This document shows, in pieces, positions 49,881-59,443 of a DNA stretch of 64,000 nucleotides. This DNA is from Empedobacter falsenii. GTDB taxonomy: Bacteria > Bacteroidota > Bacteroidia > Flavobacteriales > Weeksellaceae. Location of the stretch: contig NZ_JAAGKM010000007.1 in NCBI RefSeq assembly GCF_019308355.1, positions 35,051-99,050 on the forward strand, read 5' to 3'. Each line of letters begins with the position of its first letter. Position 1 is the first letter of the stretch. The notes under the pieces were generated by a model, which worked only from the letters and a program-made list of their open reading frames with translations, did not search any database and had not been told where the DNA came from. A program made the translations under genes and the position numbers.

Positions 49881-50984
49881 TTATAATGATATTTTTTTAT
49901 TCTTTTTTAATACTACAGCGTATCGTAGAGAGACAACAAAACTAATTGATAAAACAATAAAGATCAAAAATAGTTTATTAATTTCAATATTTCTAAAATA
50001 ATACCCAATGAATATAAAAAAAATGTTAATTAATACTAATATTATTGAAGTTTGAATATGAGTAAACCCTAATTTTAAAAACTGGTGATGAAGATGGTTT
50101 TTATCAGCCGAAAAAGGATTTCTTTTTCTAAGAATCCGGATTGTAAAAACGGATAATGTATCTACTATTGGAATTACAAAAATAAAAAGAAGTAAAACAG
50201 GACCCGTTTTTAATCCTAAACTTGATGTTTCACTAATATATAAAAAACGAATTGCCATAAAAGTCAAAATAAATCCTATAACCATAGAACCAGTATCTCC
50301 CATAAATATTTTAAACTTTTTAGACAAATTATACCTTCCAAAACCTAATAAAACTGCTAGTGTACTAATCGCCAAAATTCCAATTCCGTAATCAAATATT
50401 CTATAGAATATATAAACAAAACACAAACTAATTACTATACCAATTCCTGCAGCTAAACCATCAATTCCATCAATTAAATTGAATGCATTTATTAGTACTA
50501 TAAATACAAAAATGGTTAATATAACTCCAACAAAATAAGGAATCTCGTAGATACCAAATAATCCTGAAAATGACTTAATCATTATACCAGAACCAAAAAT
50601 GATTAAAATAGTACTTATAATCTGACCATATAATTTCTTATCAGGAGCTACAACTAATAAGTCATCCATTAATCCAATAAAAAATAATATTGTAATTGCA
50701 GATAAAAAGAACGAATAGTTAACACCTAATTCAGTTGCAAATATTGAGGTGGACACAACAATCCCAAAAAATAAAGCTACACCTCCTAAAGTTGGCACTT
50801 TATTTTCATGAGAACTTCTCTCTCCAGGCACATCCATCAATTGTTTTTTATATGATATTCGTATAATTTTTGGAATCGATATTAATGTAATAAATAAAGC
50901 AGAAAAAAATGCTCCAAATATATTAACATATAAGGGAGAGACACTTAAGGTATATAAATAGTCTAATAATTTAAAGTTTTCCAT
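49881..50984 (-). CDS. MraY/WecA family phosphoglycosyl transferase
   Basis: The 367-residue polytopic protein (about ten to eleven helices) has the family signatures LGGVALFFGI near residue 66, GLMDDLLVV with the catalytic DD, NAFNLIDGIDGLAAGI and the cytoplasmic MGDTGSMVIGF and HLHHQFLKLGF His motif. It transfers a sugar 1-phosphate (often GlcNAc) to undecaprenyl phosphate as the first step of a repeat unit. It overlaps the downstream-coded GT2 gene (upstream in the operon) by 14 bp. Confidence 0.92.
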   Translation of the reverse strand: MENFKLLDYLYTLSVSPLYVNIFGAFFSALFITLISIPKIIRISYKKQLMDVPGERSSHENKVPTLGGVALFFGIVVSTSIFATELGVNYSFFLSAITILFFIGLMDDLLVVAPDKKLYGQIISTILIIFGSGIMIKSFSGLFGIYEIPYFVGVILTIFVFIVLINAFNLIDGIDGLAAGIGIVISLCFVYIFYRIFDYGIGILAISTLAVLLGFGRYNLSKKFKIFMGDTGSMVIGFILTFMAIRFLYISETSSLGLKTGPVLLLFIFVIPIVDTLSVFTIRILRKRNPFSADKNHLHHQFLKLGFTHIQTSIILVLINIFFIFIGYYFRNIEINKLFLIFIVLSISFVVSLRYAVVLKKNKKISL

Positions 50985-51723
50985 ATTTTTTTAATCCATT
51001 AATTGCCCAAAAAAAAGTGTAATATGACGATTTTAAAAAATTCATTTTTAAATAATATCTATAAACATTATATTGTTTTTTTGCAATTCGTAATTTATTT
51101 CGAGAAACTGAGTTGTTTCGAATTCTATAAATAGCTAAAGATTCATTGATAGCTCTTGCATATTTTATTTTACCTAACAAATCTATCCACATTGCATGAT
51201 CTTCTCGAAGTTCTACATCTGGAACTGGTATTTTTCCAATTCGTTTTGAATCATATACAGATGTTAACATCGGAATAGGACAATTGTATAAAATTCGATT
51301 TCGATCTACTTTATCTACAGCAATAAAATCGACTAACAATGGTTCTAAATTTTCATCAACCCGCTTATAACTTGAATAAACTAACTCTTCATTATTCTCT
51401 ATTAAATAATTAATTGTAGTTTCTAAAAAATTTGGTAACCACAAATCGTCACTATCGAGAAATGTTATAAATCTGCCTTGTGCTTTATTTAATGCTAAAT
51501 TTCTAGAATAGGCAGCTCCTTGGTTTTTAGATTGAATAATTAATTTTATTCTATTATCATTAAAAGATTGAATTATTTCGACAGATTTATCTGATGAACA
51601 ATCATCTACAATAATCCATTCCCAATTCTTATAGCTTTGAGATTTTATAGAATTGTAAGTATCAGCTATATATTTTTCTGAATTATAGCATGGTGTTATA
51701 ATTGATACTATTTCCATTTCCAT
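50971..51723 (-). CDS. GT2 family glycosyltransferase
   Basis: The 250-residue GT-A enzyme starts VSIITPCYNSEKYIADTYNSI and has WIIVDDCSSDKS and the metal-binding FLDSDDLWLP. It is close in plan to teichuronic/capsule GT2 enzymes. Donor and acceptor are unknown. It overlaps the polymerase gene by 16 bp and the MraY-type gene by 14 bp, so it belongs to the repeat-unit assembly set. Confidence 0.9.
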   Translation of the reverse strand: MEMEIVSIITPCYNSEKYIADTYNSIKSQSYKNWEWIIVDDCSSDKSVEIIQSFNDNRIKLIIQSKNQGAAYSRNLALNKAQGRFITFLDSDDLWLPNFLETTINYLIENNEELVYSSYKRVDENLEPLLVDFIAVDKVDRNRILYNCPIPMLTSVYDSKRIGKIPVPDVELREDHAMWIDLLGKIKYARAINESLAIYRIRNNSVSRNKLRIAKKQYNVYRYYLKMNFLKSSYYTFFWAINGLKKYGKL

Positions 51724-52826
51724 AATCCGTAAACTGCCTCTTTATTAAAAAATGTTCTATAATTACCAAAATTCGATTTATGTCCCTGTTTAACTTGAAA
51801 CCAAAAAATCAATAAAATAGTATAAGAAACAAAACTTACATAAATAAAATTCCGTTTAAACTTTTCTCCGTTGAAAGAATACACTAATCTTCCTACTGTA
51901 AGCCCTAAGAAAACTAAATAAAATCCTGGTAATCTAATACCAAAAATTCCTTTTCCTAGAAAGAAGTAAAGTAATACTCCAAAAACAAAAAGATTACGGA
52001 AATAACAATATAATTTATCTTCTACAGCATATTTATTATAAATAATAATTGAAAGAATTGAAATAATCTTCACGAAATCACCTACTGCTACACCATCACC
52101 TTCATTATATAACTGACTTTGATAATCCTCAAACTTATCTTGTCCAATTGGCATATATTGCATAATAACCTCAATAATAGAATTTAGTCCTGTATAGAAA
52201 CCTATGATAGAAAAAACAACTAACCAACCTATAAATTTTTCATCAAACTTCATTGGAGCAATCCAATATGCTAAAATGAATACAATGATCGACTCATGAA
52301 ATTGAAATCCTATTGTAATACAAATTAAAAACTTGATTAAATTTCGATCAATTACATAGCGAATTGAATATATGGCTATAGCATTTGCCAAACCTTGTCT
52401 AATATGCACATGCTCTTCGAACATAAAGTTTGGCATTGCGTATATAAATAGCACTAAAAAAGGAAATCCTCCATACTTATAAAATGTCGAAGATTTTAAA
52501 ATCAAGGATGTAGTTGCAACAGTTAATGTAAGCATTCCAAAATCAAAACCATAATCAACTAGAATTTTGTTTAAACCTAGGTATCCTTTTTCCATACTTG
52601 CCATTTCTGCAAAACGATCAAATTCAGACCAATTCACATCCGACAATAAATTGAAAGTTTTAAAATATGCTACCCAATCAGGACTCAATGCATACCCTAA
52701 TCCAGCAGTTAAACACATTATCACAACAATTAATACATATAATTGTGTACTAATCTTTTTATTAGAGAATTCTAAAAAAGATGCAACAAGTAGAAATGCA
52801 AATATGAATAAATAAATAAAACTCAC
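51708..52826 (-). CDS. EpsG/Wzy family polysaccharide polymerase
   Basis: The 372-residue protein has about ten membrane helices and the EpsG-family core (EEHVHIRQGLANAIAIYSIRY followed by FQFHESIIVFILAYW), in which the conserved Arg and His lie in the loops. It would polymerise lipid-linked repeat units at the periplasmic face. It is the only polymerase candidate in the window; a Wzx flippase was not found. Confidence 0.85.
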   Translation of the reverse strand: MSFIYLFIFAFLLVASFLEFSNKKISTQLYVLIVVIMCLTAGLGYALSPDWVAYFKTFNLLSDVNWSEFDRFAEMASMEKGYLGLNKILVDYGFDFGMLTLTVATTSLILKSSTFYKYGGFPFLVLFIYAMPNFMFEEHVHIRQGLANAIAIYSIRYVIDRNLIKFLICITIGFQFHESIIVFILAYWIAPMKFDEKFIGWLVVFSIIGFYTGLNSIIEVIMQYMPIGQDKFEDYQSQLYNEGDGVAVGDFVKIISILSIIIYNKYAVEDKLYCYFRNLFVFGVLLYFFLGKGIFGIRLPGFYLVFLGLTVGRLVYSFNGEKFKRNFIYVSFVSYTILLIFWFQVKQGHKSNFGNYRTFFNKEAVYGLWKWK

Positions 52827-52832
52827 TACCGA

Positions 52833-53822
52833 TTAAAATTTAAGTAATAGTTGAGGATAAATCATGGCTAAATGGTAAAAAATTCTTTTTTTCAATGGTA
52901 ATGAATTTAAATAATTTCTATCGAAACGTATATAGTTTTTAAGTTCCTTTTTTGTTAAGTTATTCGCCTTTAAAAAGTCATTCAAAACATTTAACATTTT
53001 ACGCTTCAAATTTTTATCTTTCACATAAGCCAAATAAGCTAAATACGAATAATAACCTTGTATGATTTGAAAACGCTTTAGCTCAGTTGCAAATGTATTG
53101 TATTTACTCTGATAAAAATAATTTGTCACCTCATTTACAGCTACAAACATATCCAAACCTTTTTCTGTATGTGTTTTGCTTATAGAGTTTTGTCGTTCAA
53201 AATACTTATAAAAAGGTTCATTTATTTTAGAAATAATACTCGAATCTAAAACTAATTTCGGAATCAATTCTATATCCTCAAAATGAATTCCTCTTCTAAA
53301 TCGATGATTTTCAAACAACGATTTTTTAAAGATTTTATTACAAGCAAAGCAACTCATTTCTCCAAAAATTGTAAAATCATCTGATAAAACTATTTTTTCT
53401 GGCAATTGAGGCGATTGTGGTAAATCACGAAATTCAGTTCCTTTTTCATCAACTTTTACCAAATCACATAAAACAATTTCAGATTGATGTTTTTTTGCCA
53501 AATCAAACATCTTTTCAAACATTGATGAATCTATATAATCGTCAGAATCAATAAAAGCGATAAACTCTCCTTTCGATTTTTCAATTCCAACATTTCTCGC
53601 ATCACTTAATCCTCCATTTTCTTTGTGAATAGAAATTACGCGAGAATCCTTTGAAACAAATACATCAATTATTTGTTGCGAATCATCCTTAGATCCATCA
53701 TTTACAATAATCACTTCAATATCTTTTAACGTTTGATTCAATATCGAATCTAAACATTTCGAAAGATACTTTTCGGTGTTATAAACTGGTACAATGACTG
53801 ATATTTTAGGTTGAACTGACAT
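52833..53822 (-). CDS. GT2 family glycosyltransferase
   Basis: The 329-residue GT-A enzyme has ISVIVPVYNTEKYLSKCLDSIL, VIIVNDGSKDDS and the DxD region FIDSDDYIDS, followed by a long C-terminal part common in capsule GT2 enzymes. Its start touches the end of the GT4 gene (1-bp overlap), so expression is coupled. Confidence 0.92.
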   Translation of the reverse strand: MSVQPKISVIVPVYNTEKYLSKCLDSILNQTLKDIEVIIVNDGSKDDSQQIIDVFVSKDSRVISIHKENGGLSDARNVGIEKSKGEFIAFIDSDDYIDSSMFEKMFDLAKKHQSEIVLCDLVKVDEKGTEFRDLPQSPQLPEKIVLSDDFTIFGEMSCFACNKIFKKSLFENHRFRRGIHFEDIELIPKLVLDSSIISKINEPFYKYFERQNSISKTHTEKGLDMFVAVNEVTNYFYQSKYNTFATELKRFQIIQGYYSYLAYLAYVKDKNLKRKMLNVLNDFLKANNLTKKELKNYIRFDRNYLNSLPLKKRIFYHLAMIYPQLLLKF

Positions 53823-54886
53823 TATATTTTATCAAAAATTGATTCGTATTTAGAAATAATAATCTCTTTGCTAAAGCGTGAATAAATACTTTTTACTATT
53901 TTTTCTTTATCGTGAGATTGATTCAAAATTTCTTTCATTTTTTCTGCAAAACCCTTCGAATTTTCAATTGGAAAAATTTCTGCATTAATGCCTTCTTGCA
54001 CAATTTCATTGATTCCTCCTGGACAATTATTTGTCAAACTATAAGTTCCACAAGCTCCAGCTTCCAACAAAACATTCGGAAAACCTTCGTAACGAGAAGA
54101 AAGCACAAACAAATCTGCATTCTTTAAATAAACAAATGGATTTGAAACTTTTCCTTTAAACGTTACATTATTTAAACCTAACTCTCCTTTTTGTTGAGCT
54201 AGTTCATCTTTAAAAGCTCCATCACCAAGAATCGTTAAATGTATATTTTCTCCTTTCAATTCATTCATCACATTCAATAAAAGATCAAAACCTTTTCGTG
54301 GTGAAAGATTTCCTATTGCCACAATATTTTTATAGCTCATGTTAAAACCAACATTAACACTTTCTATTTTTAATCGATTAATCAAATCAAAATCAACAGG
54401 ATTATTAATTTTCACAATTTTATTTTCCGAAATTCTAAAATTCTCAATCAAATCATTTTTCATATCGTCACTTTGCGCAATAATTTGATGAAAATTATTA
54501 TAAAATCGATAAAAGAATAAAATTTCTTTACGTTTTACATGTTTAGAAACCACATTTGTTTCTCTTGTGATAAACTTAGTTTTAGGAAACAACGAAATAA
54601 TTGGTGATAAAAAAGCCGAAATTTCTCCCCAACCTGTAAAAACGATTTCTGGTTTCAACTTTTTAATCAACGGAATAATTTTGAAAATCGAATAACGAAT
54701 ACGAGAAACCTTTAATTCAATAATTTCAACATCATCTTTCAAATGATTCAAATAATAACCTTCTTTTTTAAACAACACCAATTTTGGACAGAATTTTGTT
54801 CGATCTAATTCATTACAAAGCGTTGTAATTACTCGCTCCGCACCTCCTTGATTAAGATCTGGCAATATGAAAAGTATTGTTTTCAA
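53822..54886 (-). CDS. GT4 family glycosyltransferase
   Basis: The 354-residue GT-B enzyme has the acceptor loop LPDLNQGGAERVITTL, VAIGNLSPRKGFDLLL, and the donor-binding segment VLSSRYEGFPNVLLEAGACG with the EX7E-type glutamates. It adds one sugar of the repeat unit; the sugar cannot be read from sequence. Confidence 0.92.
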   Translation of the reverse strand: MKTILFILPDLNQGGAERVITTLCNELDRTKFCPKLVLFKKEGYYLNHLKDDVEIIELKVSRIRYSIFKIIPLIKKLKPEIVFTGWGEISAFLSPIISLFPKTKFITRETNVVSKHVKRKEILFFYRFYNNFHQIIAQSDDMKNDLIENFRISENKIVKINNPVDFDLINRLKIESVNVGFNMSYKNIVAIGNLSPRKGFDLLLNVMNELKGENIHLTILGDGAFKDELAQQKGELGLNNVTFKGKVSNPFVYLKNADLFVLSSRYEGFPNVLLEAGACGTYSLTNNCPGGINEIVQEGINAEIFPIENSKGFAEKMKEILNQSHDKEKIVKSIYSRFSKEIIISKYESIFDKI

Positions 54887-54892
54887 AAAATT

Positions 54893-55441
54893 TTAATCAA
54901 TTCTATTATTAATATAACCTTCCGTTGCTTTTTCGTTCGAAATAATTTGCATTGGATTTCCTGTCACAATCGAATTATCTGGTACGTCTTGCGTTACATA
55001 ACTGTTTGGCGCAATCAACACGTTATTTCCAATTGTAATTCCACCAACAATTACGGCATTTGTACCGACCCAAACATCATCTTTCAAAATTGGAAAACCT
55101 TTCAATTTTCCTCTATTTGTCTGTCCTAACGTTACGCCATGCGCTATATTGCAATTTTTTCCTATTTTACATTTCGGATTAACAACAACAGTTCCCCAAT
55201 GACCTAAATTTAAACCTGCTCCAATTTCTGTTTTTGCAGAAATTTGATAGCCATATTTAATCGAATAACGACGCAGCAATAAACGATAAATCAATCCTAA
55301 AGGATGTTTTGTAGAATATTGTTGAGCTTTTCTTAAACAATAAATAAAACGAAAACCTGGACTTATAAAGCCTTTCAAAAAAGGAGAATTCGTCCAATAT
55401 CCAAAGTTTCGATAAAAATCTTTCTGAATAATTGTCTTCAT
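54893..55441 (-). CDS. serine acetyltransferase-like LbH acetyltransferase
   Basis: The 182-residue protein has a left-handed beta-helix made of hexapeptide repeats (IGAGLNLGHWGTVVVNP, IGKNCNIAHGVTLGQ, VWVGTNAVIVGGITIG) with the catalytic His in AHGVTLG. It resembles WcaB-type and capsule O-acetyltransferases more than biosynthetic CysE, which is longer. Its place inside the operon points to O-acetylation of the repeat unit. Confidence 0.88.
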   Translation of the reverse strand: MKTIIQKDFYRNFGYWTNSPFLKGFISPGFRFIYCLRKAQQYSTKHPLGLIYRLLLRRYSIKYGYQISAKTEIGAGLNLGHWGTVVVNPKCKIGKNCNIAHGVTLGQTNRGKLKGFPILKDDVWVGTNAVIVGGITIGNNVLIAPNSYVTQDVPDNSIVTGNPMQIISNEKATEGYINNRID

Positions 55442-55444
55442 AAT

Positions 55445-56587
55445 TTAGTTTAAATATTTTTCAATTGAATTTACTGCATTACCTAACTCAAAAGGTAGTG
55501 TTTTACCTTCAATGATTTGTTGATATTTTTGAGCAATTTCAGGATTTTGAATAAAATATTTCATTCCATCATAAATTGCTTCTTCTTCATTATCGATAAT
55601 ATATCCTAATTCGCCATCATTTAACATTTCTCTAACTCCCGAAACATCTGTTGTAATAATTGGTTTTGCTAAAACCATCGCTTCAAATAAAACAGTTGGA
55701 TAACCTTCGTAACGAGAGGACAAAATATAATAATCGGCTTGAACAAAATAAGGATATGGATTTTCTTTGAAACCAATCAAATGTGCTGTTTCTTCAACTT
55801 TTAATTCTTCAACCAATTTTTTGATATTCGGAAAATCATAACCATCACCAACAATCCAAACTTGATGTTGAAAGCCTTCGTCTAACAATCTGCGATGCGC
55901 TCTCAATAGACGATCAAATCCTTTTTGTGGAAAAACTGTTCCGATTGAAACAAATGTCGGTTGATCAGTTTTTTTCTGAATCTCACAAGGTTCTAATGCT
56001 GACTTTTTAATTTCATTGACATCAATAGGATTATAAATTCGAACCACTTTTTGTTTTTGTTCATCTGAATTTGCTAAACCTAAAAATAATTGATTAATTT
56101 TTTCTGAAATCACTAGAATCTGATCAAACTTGAAAAAATTTTTCAATCGTTCTGTTGTATATTCAGGAATATTCGACAAATCATTGTGAATCCAAACTAT
56201 CTTTTTAGAAGATTTAATCGGAGAATTCAAGATTTCATCTGCCATTCCATGAATTGCCGCAAACTCTATATCGTATTTTTTATTTGGTAAAATAAATTTA
56301 TAAAGCAACTTTGGAAACGTTGACAAAATCTTTTGATAAATCACTCGAAAAGCTTTTTGCGGAATATCCTGCGGACGATTCGTCGTAATCATTTCACCTT
56401 TATTCAAATAATAGATATTAATCCAAGATGGAACATCTTTTAAATACTTACCCGAATAGAGATTTAACAACAAATCAATTTCGTGTTTTTCTGGTGAAAG
56501 ATTTTTGAGAAAAGTGACCAATACTTTTTCAGCACCTCCATGACGAAGTGAGCCAATACGTATTAATATTTTCTTCTTTTCTGCCAT
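55445..56587 (-). CDS. GT4 family glycosyltransferase
   Basis: The 380-residue GT-B enzyme has IRIGSLRHGGAEKVLVTFL, TFVSIGTVFPQKGFDRLL and LSSRYEGYPTVLFEAMVLAKP, the GT4 donor site. It overlaps the upstream GT-C gene by 1 bp and is followed by the acetyltransferase after 3 bp. Confidence 0.92.
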   Translation of the reverse strand: MAEKKKILIRIGSLRHGGAEKVLVTFLKNLSPEKHEIDLLLNLYSGKYLKDVPSWINIYYLNKGEMITTNRPQDIPQKAFRVIYQKILSTFPKLLYKFILPNKKYDIEFAAIHGMADEILNSPIKSSKKIVWIHNDLSNIPEYTTERLKNFFKFDQILVISEKINQLFLGLANSDEQKQKVVRIYNPIDVNEIKKSALEPCEIQKKTDQPTFVSIGTVFPQKGFDRLLRAHRRLLDEGFQHQVWIVGDGYDFPNIKKLVEELKVEETAHLIGFKENPYPYFVQADYYILSSRYEGYPTVLFEAMVLAKPIITTDVSGVREMLNDGELGYIIDNEEEAIYDGMKYFIQNPEIAQKYQQIIEGKTLPFELGNAVNSIEKYLN

Positions 56588-58095
56588 TATTTCGCTGTTG
56601 ATTTACGTTTATATAAATAGAAATCTCGACCAGAAGGTTTGAATTTATAGATTTTATCTAAAATTGGATTATCCGACTTTGCAACATCAGCAATTTTAAA
56701 TTCTTTGATTAATTCATAATCTTCATAAATAGATTTATCAGCTAATTCGCCTTTGAACATTGGCTTAAAATCTTCCAAAATATATTTCGGTTTTGCTTTA
56801 TTTATAAGATTAGAAAAACCTACTTCTTTACCATTTTTCACGATATTTTCTTCTGTTAATCTTTTATCAACCAACCCAACATAATCGATTACTTTCAATT
56901 TAGAAAAATAAGGAATATAACCTGCTGGTTCTAAGAATATATAATTGTCTTTGTTAGGTTCAATCGAATCTAAATACAAACCTATTTTACGTGCATGATT
57001 CCATTCTCCGTGTCCCGTTGCGATAGAATGAACCGCTTGATATAACGTAAATGGAATAAAAAAGATAATAAAATATACTATTGAAAAAGTTTTATACTCA
57101 TCGGAATCTAAAACAATTAATATAATAGGTAAGAATAGACAGATTTGTGGAATCCAATAATACCAATCGAACCATGAATTAGCCGCACCAAAAATGAACG
57201 TTTTAACAAGTCCAAACAAGAACAAAAACGAAACAACTTTTCGTTTATCAACATTCCATTTTTTATTTAATATAACTAAACAAATTAGAGATATTAGAAA
57301 TAAAATTATAGTTGAAAAGTTAAAGATAGATGTTGGAAATTTTACAATCCCGAAATAATTTAGTCCAAAGAATTTGATTTCATTCCATCTTTCTAAAATA
57401 GTTGGATTTGAGTAGTTATTCTTTTTTGAAGTAATTGTATTATTTACAATTTCTCCAAAATAAAACCAATTAAAAGCTACTGTAGATAAAACAGCTAAAA
57501 TACCACCAATCATCAATGCGTTATTCCATTTACGTTGCTGAATTACATCGTAAATAAATAACAATCCTAAGAAAATACACGTATCAATACGCGTCCAAAG
57601 GATTAAAACTGGAAACAGAATAAATGCCCAATTTTTTCTTTCTACAAAACCATATTTTATCAATGCCATATAGAAAAAGAAAAGCATTCCGAATTCCATT
57701 CCTAAGATTGACATCTTTATAGCTGGCGGTAAAAAACTAACAAATAAAATGAATAAAATAATCTTATTTGTAGAATTAAAAAATAGTTTTCCAAGCCAAT
57801 AAATACCAACTGTCAATAAGATTGTATTGAAAATAAGGAGTGGATAAATGAAGTTTCCTTCTCCAAAAAAAGACTGAAAAATAACTCCTACAAAAACATA
57901 AAGATGCGTGGTAGAGGCCGAAATTTTTTCAGCACCATTATAACCGTAAACACCATATTCGATGATATTTCGAGCAACACGCCACGAAATTAAAGCATCT
58001 TCTTGTATATGGCGAGTAAAGAAAAAGATAGATTTAAGAAGTAAAATCAATATTGAAGCAATAAAAATTTTACTTTTATTCAAAGAATCTTTCAT
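56587..58095 (-). CDS. GT-C membrane glycosyltransferase, AftB-like arabinofuranosyltransferase candidate
   Basis: I start at the ATG giving MKDSLNKSK (502 residues). The protein has about ten to twelve helices, and its first periplasmic loop carries the acidic pair E32-D33 in EDALISWRVARNIIEYGVYG with GAEKISASTTHLY after it. This matches the pattern of the AftB group, DDAxISxRYARN...YNPGExVEGxTN, a lipid-linked arabinofuranose-using family, and the C-terminal GYIPYFSKLKVIDYVGLVD resembles their conserved end domain. It directly follows the arabinofuranose-lipid genes, which makes it the likely transferase. The donor assignment is inferred. Confidence 0.7.
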   Translation of the reverse strand: MKDSLNKSKIFIASILILLLKSIFFFTRHIQEDALISWRVARNIIEYGVYGYNGAEKISASTTHLYVFVGVIFQSFFGEGNFIYPLLIFNTILLTVGIYWLGKLFFNSTNKIILFILFVSFLPPAIKMSILGMEFGMLFFFYMALIKYGFVERKNWAFILFPVLILWTRIDTCIFLGLLFIYDVIQQRKWNNALMIGGILAVLSTVAFNWFYFGEIVNNTITSKKNNYSNPTILERWNEIKFFGLNYFGIVKFPTSIFNFSTIILFLISLICLVILNKKWNVDKRKVVSFLFLFGLVKTFIFGAANSWFDWYYWIPQICLFLPIILIVLDSDEYKTFSIVYFIIFFIPFTLYQAVHSIATGHGEWNHARKIGLYLDSIEPNKDNYIFLEPAGYIPYFSKLKVIDYVGLVDKRLTEENIVKNGKEVGFSNLINKAKPKYILEDFKPMFKGELADKSIYEDYELIKEFKIADVAKSDNPILDKIYKFKPSGRDFYLYKRKSTAK

Positions 58096-58124
58096 AGCTA
58101 TAGTTTGGTCGTACAAATATAGTT

Positions 58125-58718
58125 TTATTTATTAAAATATCTAAAATTAGATTTTGTAGCGATCGAAAACATTGCTTCATCACCTTTTGTATCACCAAAA
58201 GCAATAATTTGATCGTACAAAGACAAATCAATCTCTTTCTCGATTCTATTCTTTTTTTCTTGATAATTACAATTTGGTGAAGCAAATTTCCCTGTAAAAA
58301 AACCTTGTTCATCATATTTTGCTTTGGTGCAAATTAGTCCCATTTCATAATAATCAGCAAAAGGTTGAATCCAAAAATCGACAGAAGCTGAAACGATAAA
58401 TTTGTCATTATAATTACTTAACGATTTAATATATTCATCAGCTTTTGAATAAATTAATTCTTGATGATTTTTTTCGAAATAATTTTGAGCTAATTGGTTA
58501 ATTTCAACATAAGATTTTCCTTTCAAAAATTTCGAAATAAACATTTCTTTTACAAAACCAGCATCAATTATCTTTAATTTTGAAACGACAAACAACGGTA
58601 TAAACATCAGATAATTAACGAAATAAACTTTAGAAAAAGAGAATTTTAAAAAATCGAATAAGGTATCTTTACAAGTTAATGTTCCATCAAAATCAAAAAG
58701 GTATAAATTGCGATTCAT
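58125..58718 (-). CDS. HAD-IB phosphatase, probable polyprenyl-phosphoribose 5-phosphatase
   Basis: The 197-residue protein has HAD motif I LFDFDGTLT (Asp9, Asp11), motif II SAS at 110-112 and motif IV GDTKGD (176-180), with an alpha-helical cap, as in SerB-like HAD-IB enzymes. Its ATG overlaps the stop of the DprE2-like gene by 1 bp. In the arabinofuranose pathway one step removes the 5-phosphate from polyprenyl-phosphoribose phosphate, and HAD-IB proteins are common beside UbiA/DprE genes. The function is from context. Confidence 0.75.
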   Translation of the reverse strand: MNRNLYLFDFDGTLTCKDTLFDFLKFSFSKVYFVNYLMFIPLFVVSKLKIIDAGFVKEMFISKFLKGKSYVEINQLAQNYFEKNHQELIYSKADEYIKSLSNYNDKFIVSASVDFWIQPFADYYEMGLICTKAKYDEQGFFTGKFASPNCNYQEKKNRIEKEIDLSLYDQIIAFGDTKGDEAMFSIATKSNFRYFNK

Positions 58719-59443
58719 TACATTTTCATTTTTTTGAAAATAAATTCAGGAACATTACGAATTATCATCATAATTCCCCACCACAAAAATGTTACATAAA
58801 CAACATTTTTCTTTTTGACATAAGCCTTATAAATAATATTAGCCGCTTGGTCTGGTTGAGCTGTTAATGGTTTTGGTGTTTCGATATCAGCTGTCATTTG
58901 TGTATCCATAAATCCTGGAATAACCGTCATTACATGAACTTTTTTATGGAATAAATAATTTCTCAAACCAGCTAAATAAGCTGTGAAACCAGCTTTTGCA
59001 GATCCATAAATAAAATTGCTTTGACGACCACGTTCACCAGCTACAGACGACAATCCAATGATAGTTCCCGAACCTTTTGCTTCGAATTTCTGCGCAAAAT
59101 GATTAATTAAGACAATTAATTTTGAGTAATTAACTTCTACTATTTGTTTCGTATTCCAATCATCGTATAAACCTTCTTCCGAATTTTTTCCTAAATATCC
59201 AGCTGCACAAAACAATAATTCAGAATCAATATGAGAAATTAAAGAATAATCGTTTTCTTTTGTTAAATCGAAATGAACAATCTCGCATTTTTGCTCATAT
59301 TTTGCATAAAAATGTAGTGCTAATTTCTTTGTTTTTTCGATGTTTGATGTAAATAAATAAACCATCGGAAAACGTTTACCTTCTTTCAAAACCTTTTCTA
59401 CAAAAGCTATTGCTACATCAGAATTTGATCCTATTACTATCAT
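58718..59443 (-). CDS. DprE2-like short-chain reductase
   Basis: The 241-residue SDR has the nucleotide-binding start MIVIGSNSDVA (GxxSDxA replaces the usual TGxxxGIG, as in DprE2), catalytic Ser132/133 in GLSSVAGERG, and Tyr146-Lys150 in NFIYGSAKAG. The stretch from VAGERGRQSNFIYGS through PGFMDTQMTA closely matches mycobacterial DprE2, which reduces the 2'-keto intermediate to polyprenyl-phospho-arabinofuranose. It ends in a C-terminal hydrophobic segment and overlaps the DprE1-like gene by 4 bp. Confidence 0.87.
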   Translation of the reverse strand: MIVIGSNSDVAIAFVEKVLKEGKRFPMVYLFTSNIEKTKKLALHFYAKYEQKCEIVHFDLTKENDYSLISHIDSELLFCAAGYLGKNSEEGLYDDWNTKQIVEVNYSKLIVLINHFAQKFEAKGSGTIIGLSSVAGERGRQSNFIYGSAKAGFTAYLAGLRNYLFHKKVHVMTVIPGFMDTQMTADIETPKPLTAQPDQAANIIYKAYVKKKNVVYVTFLWWGIMMIIRNVPEFIFKKMKM

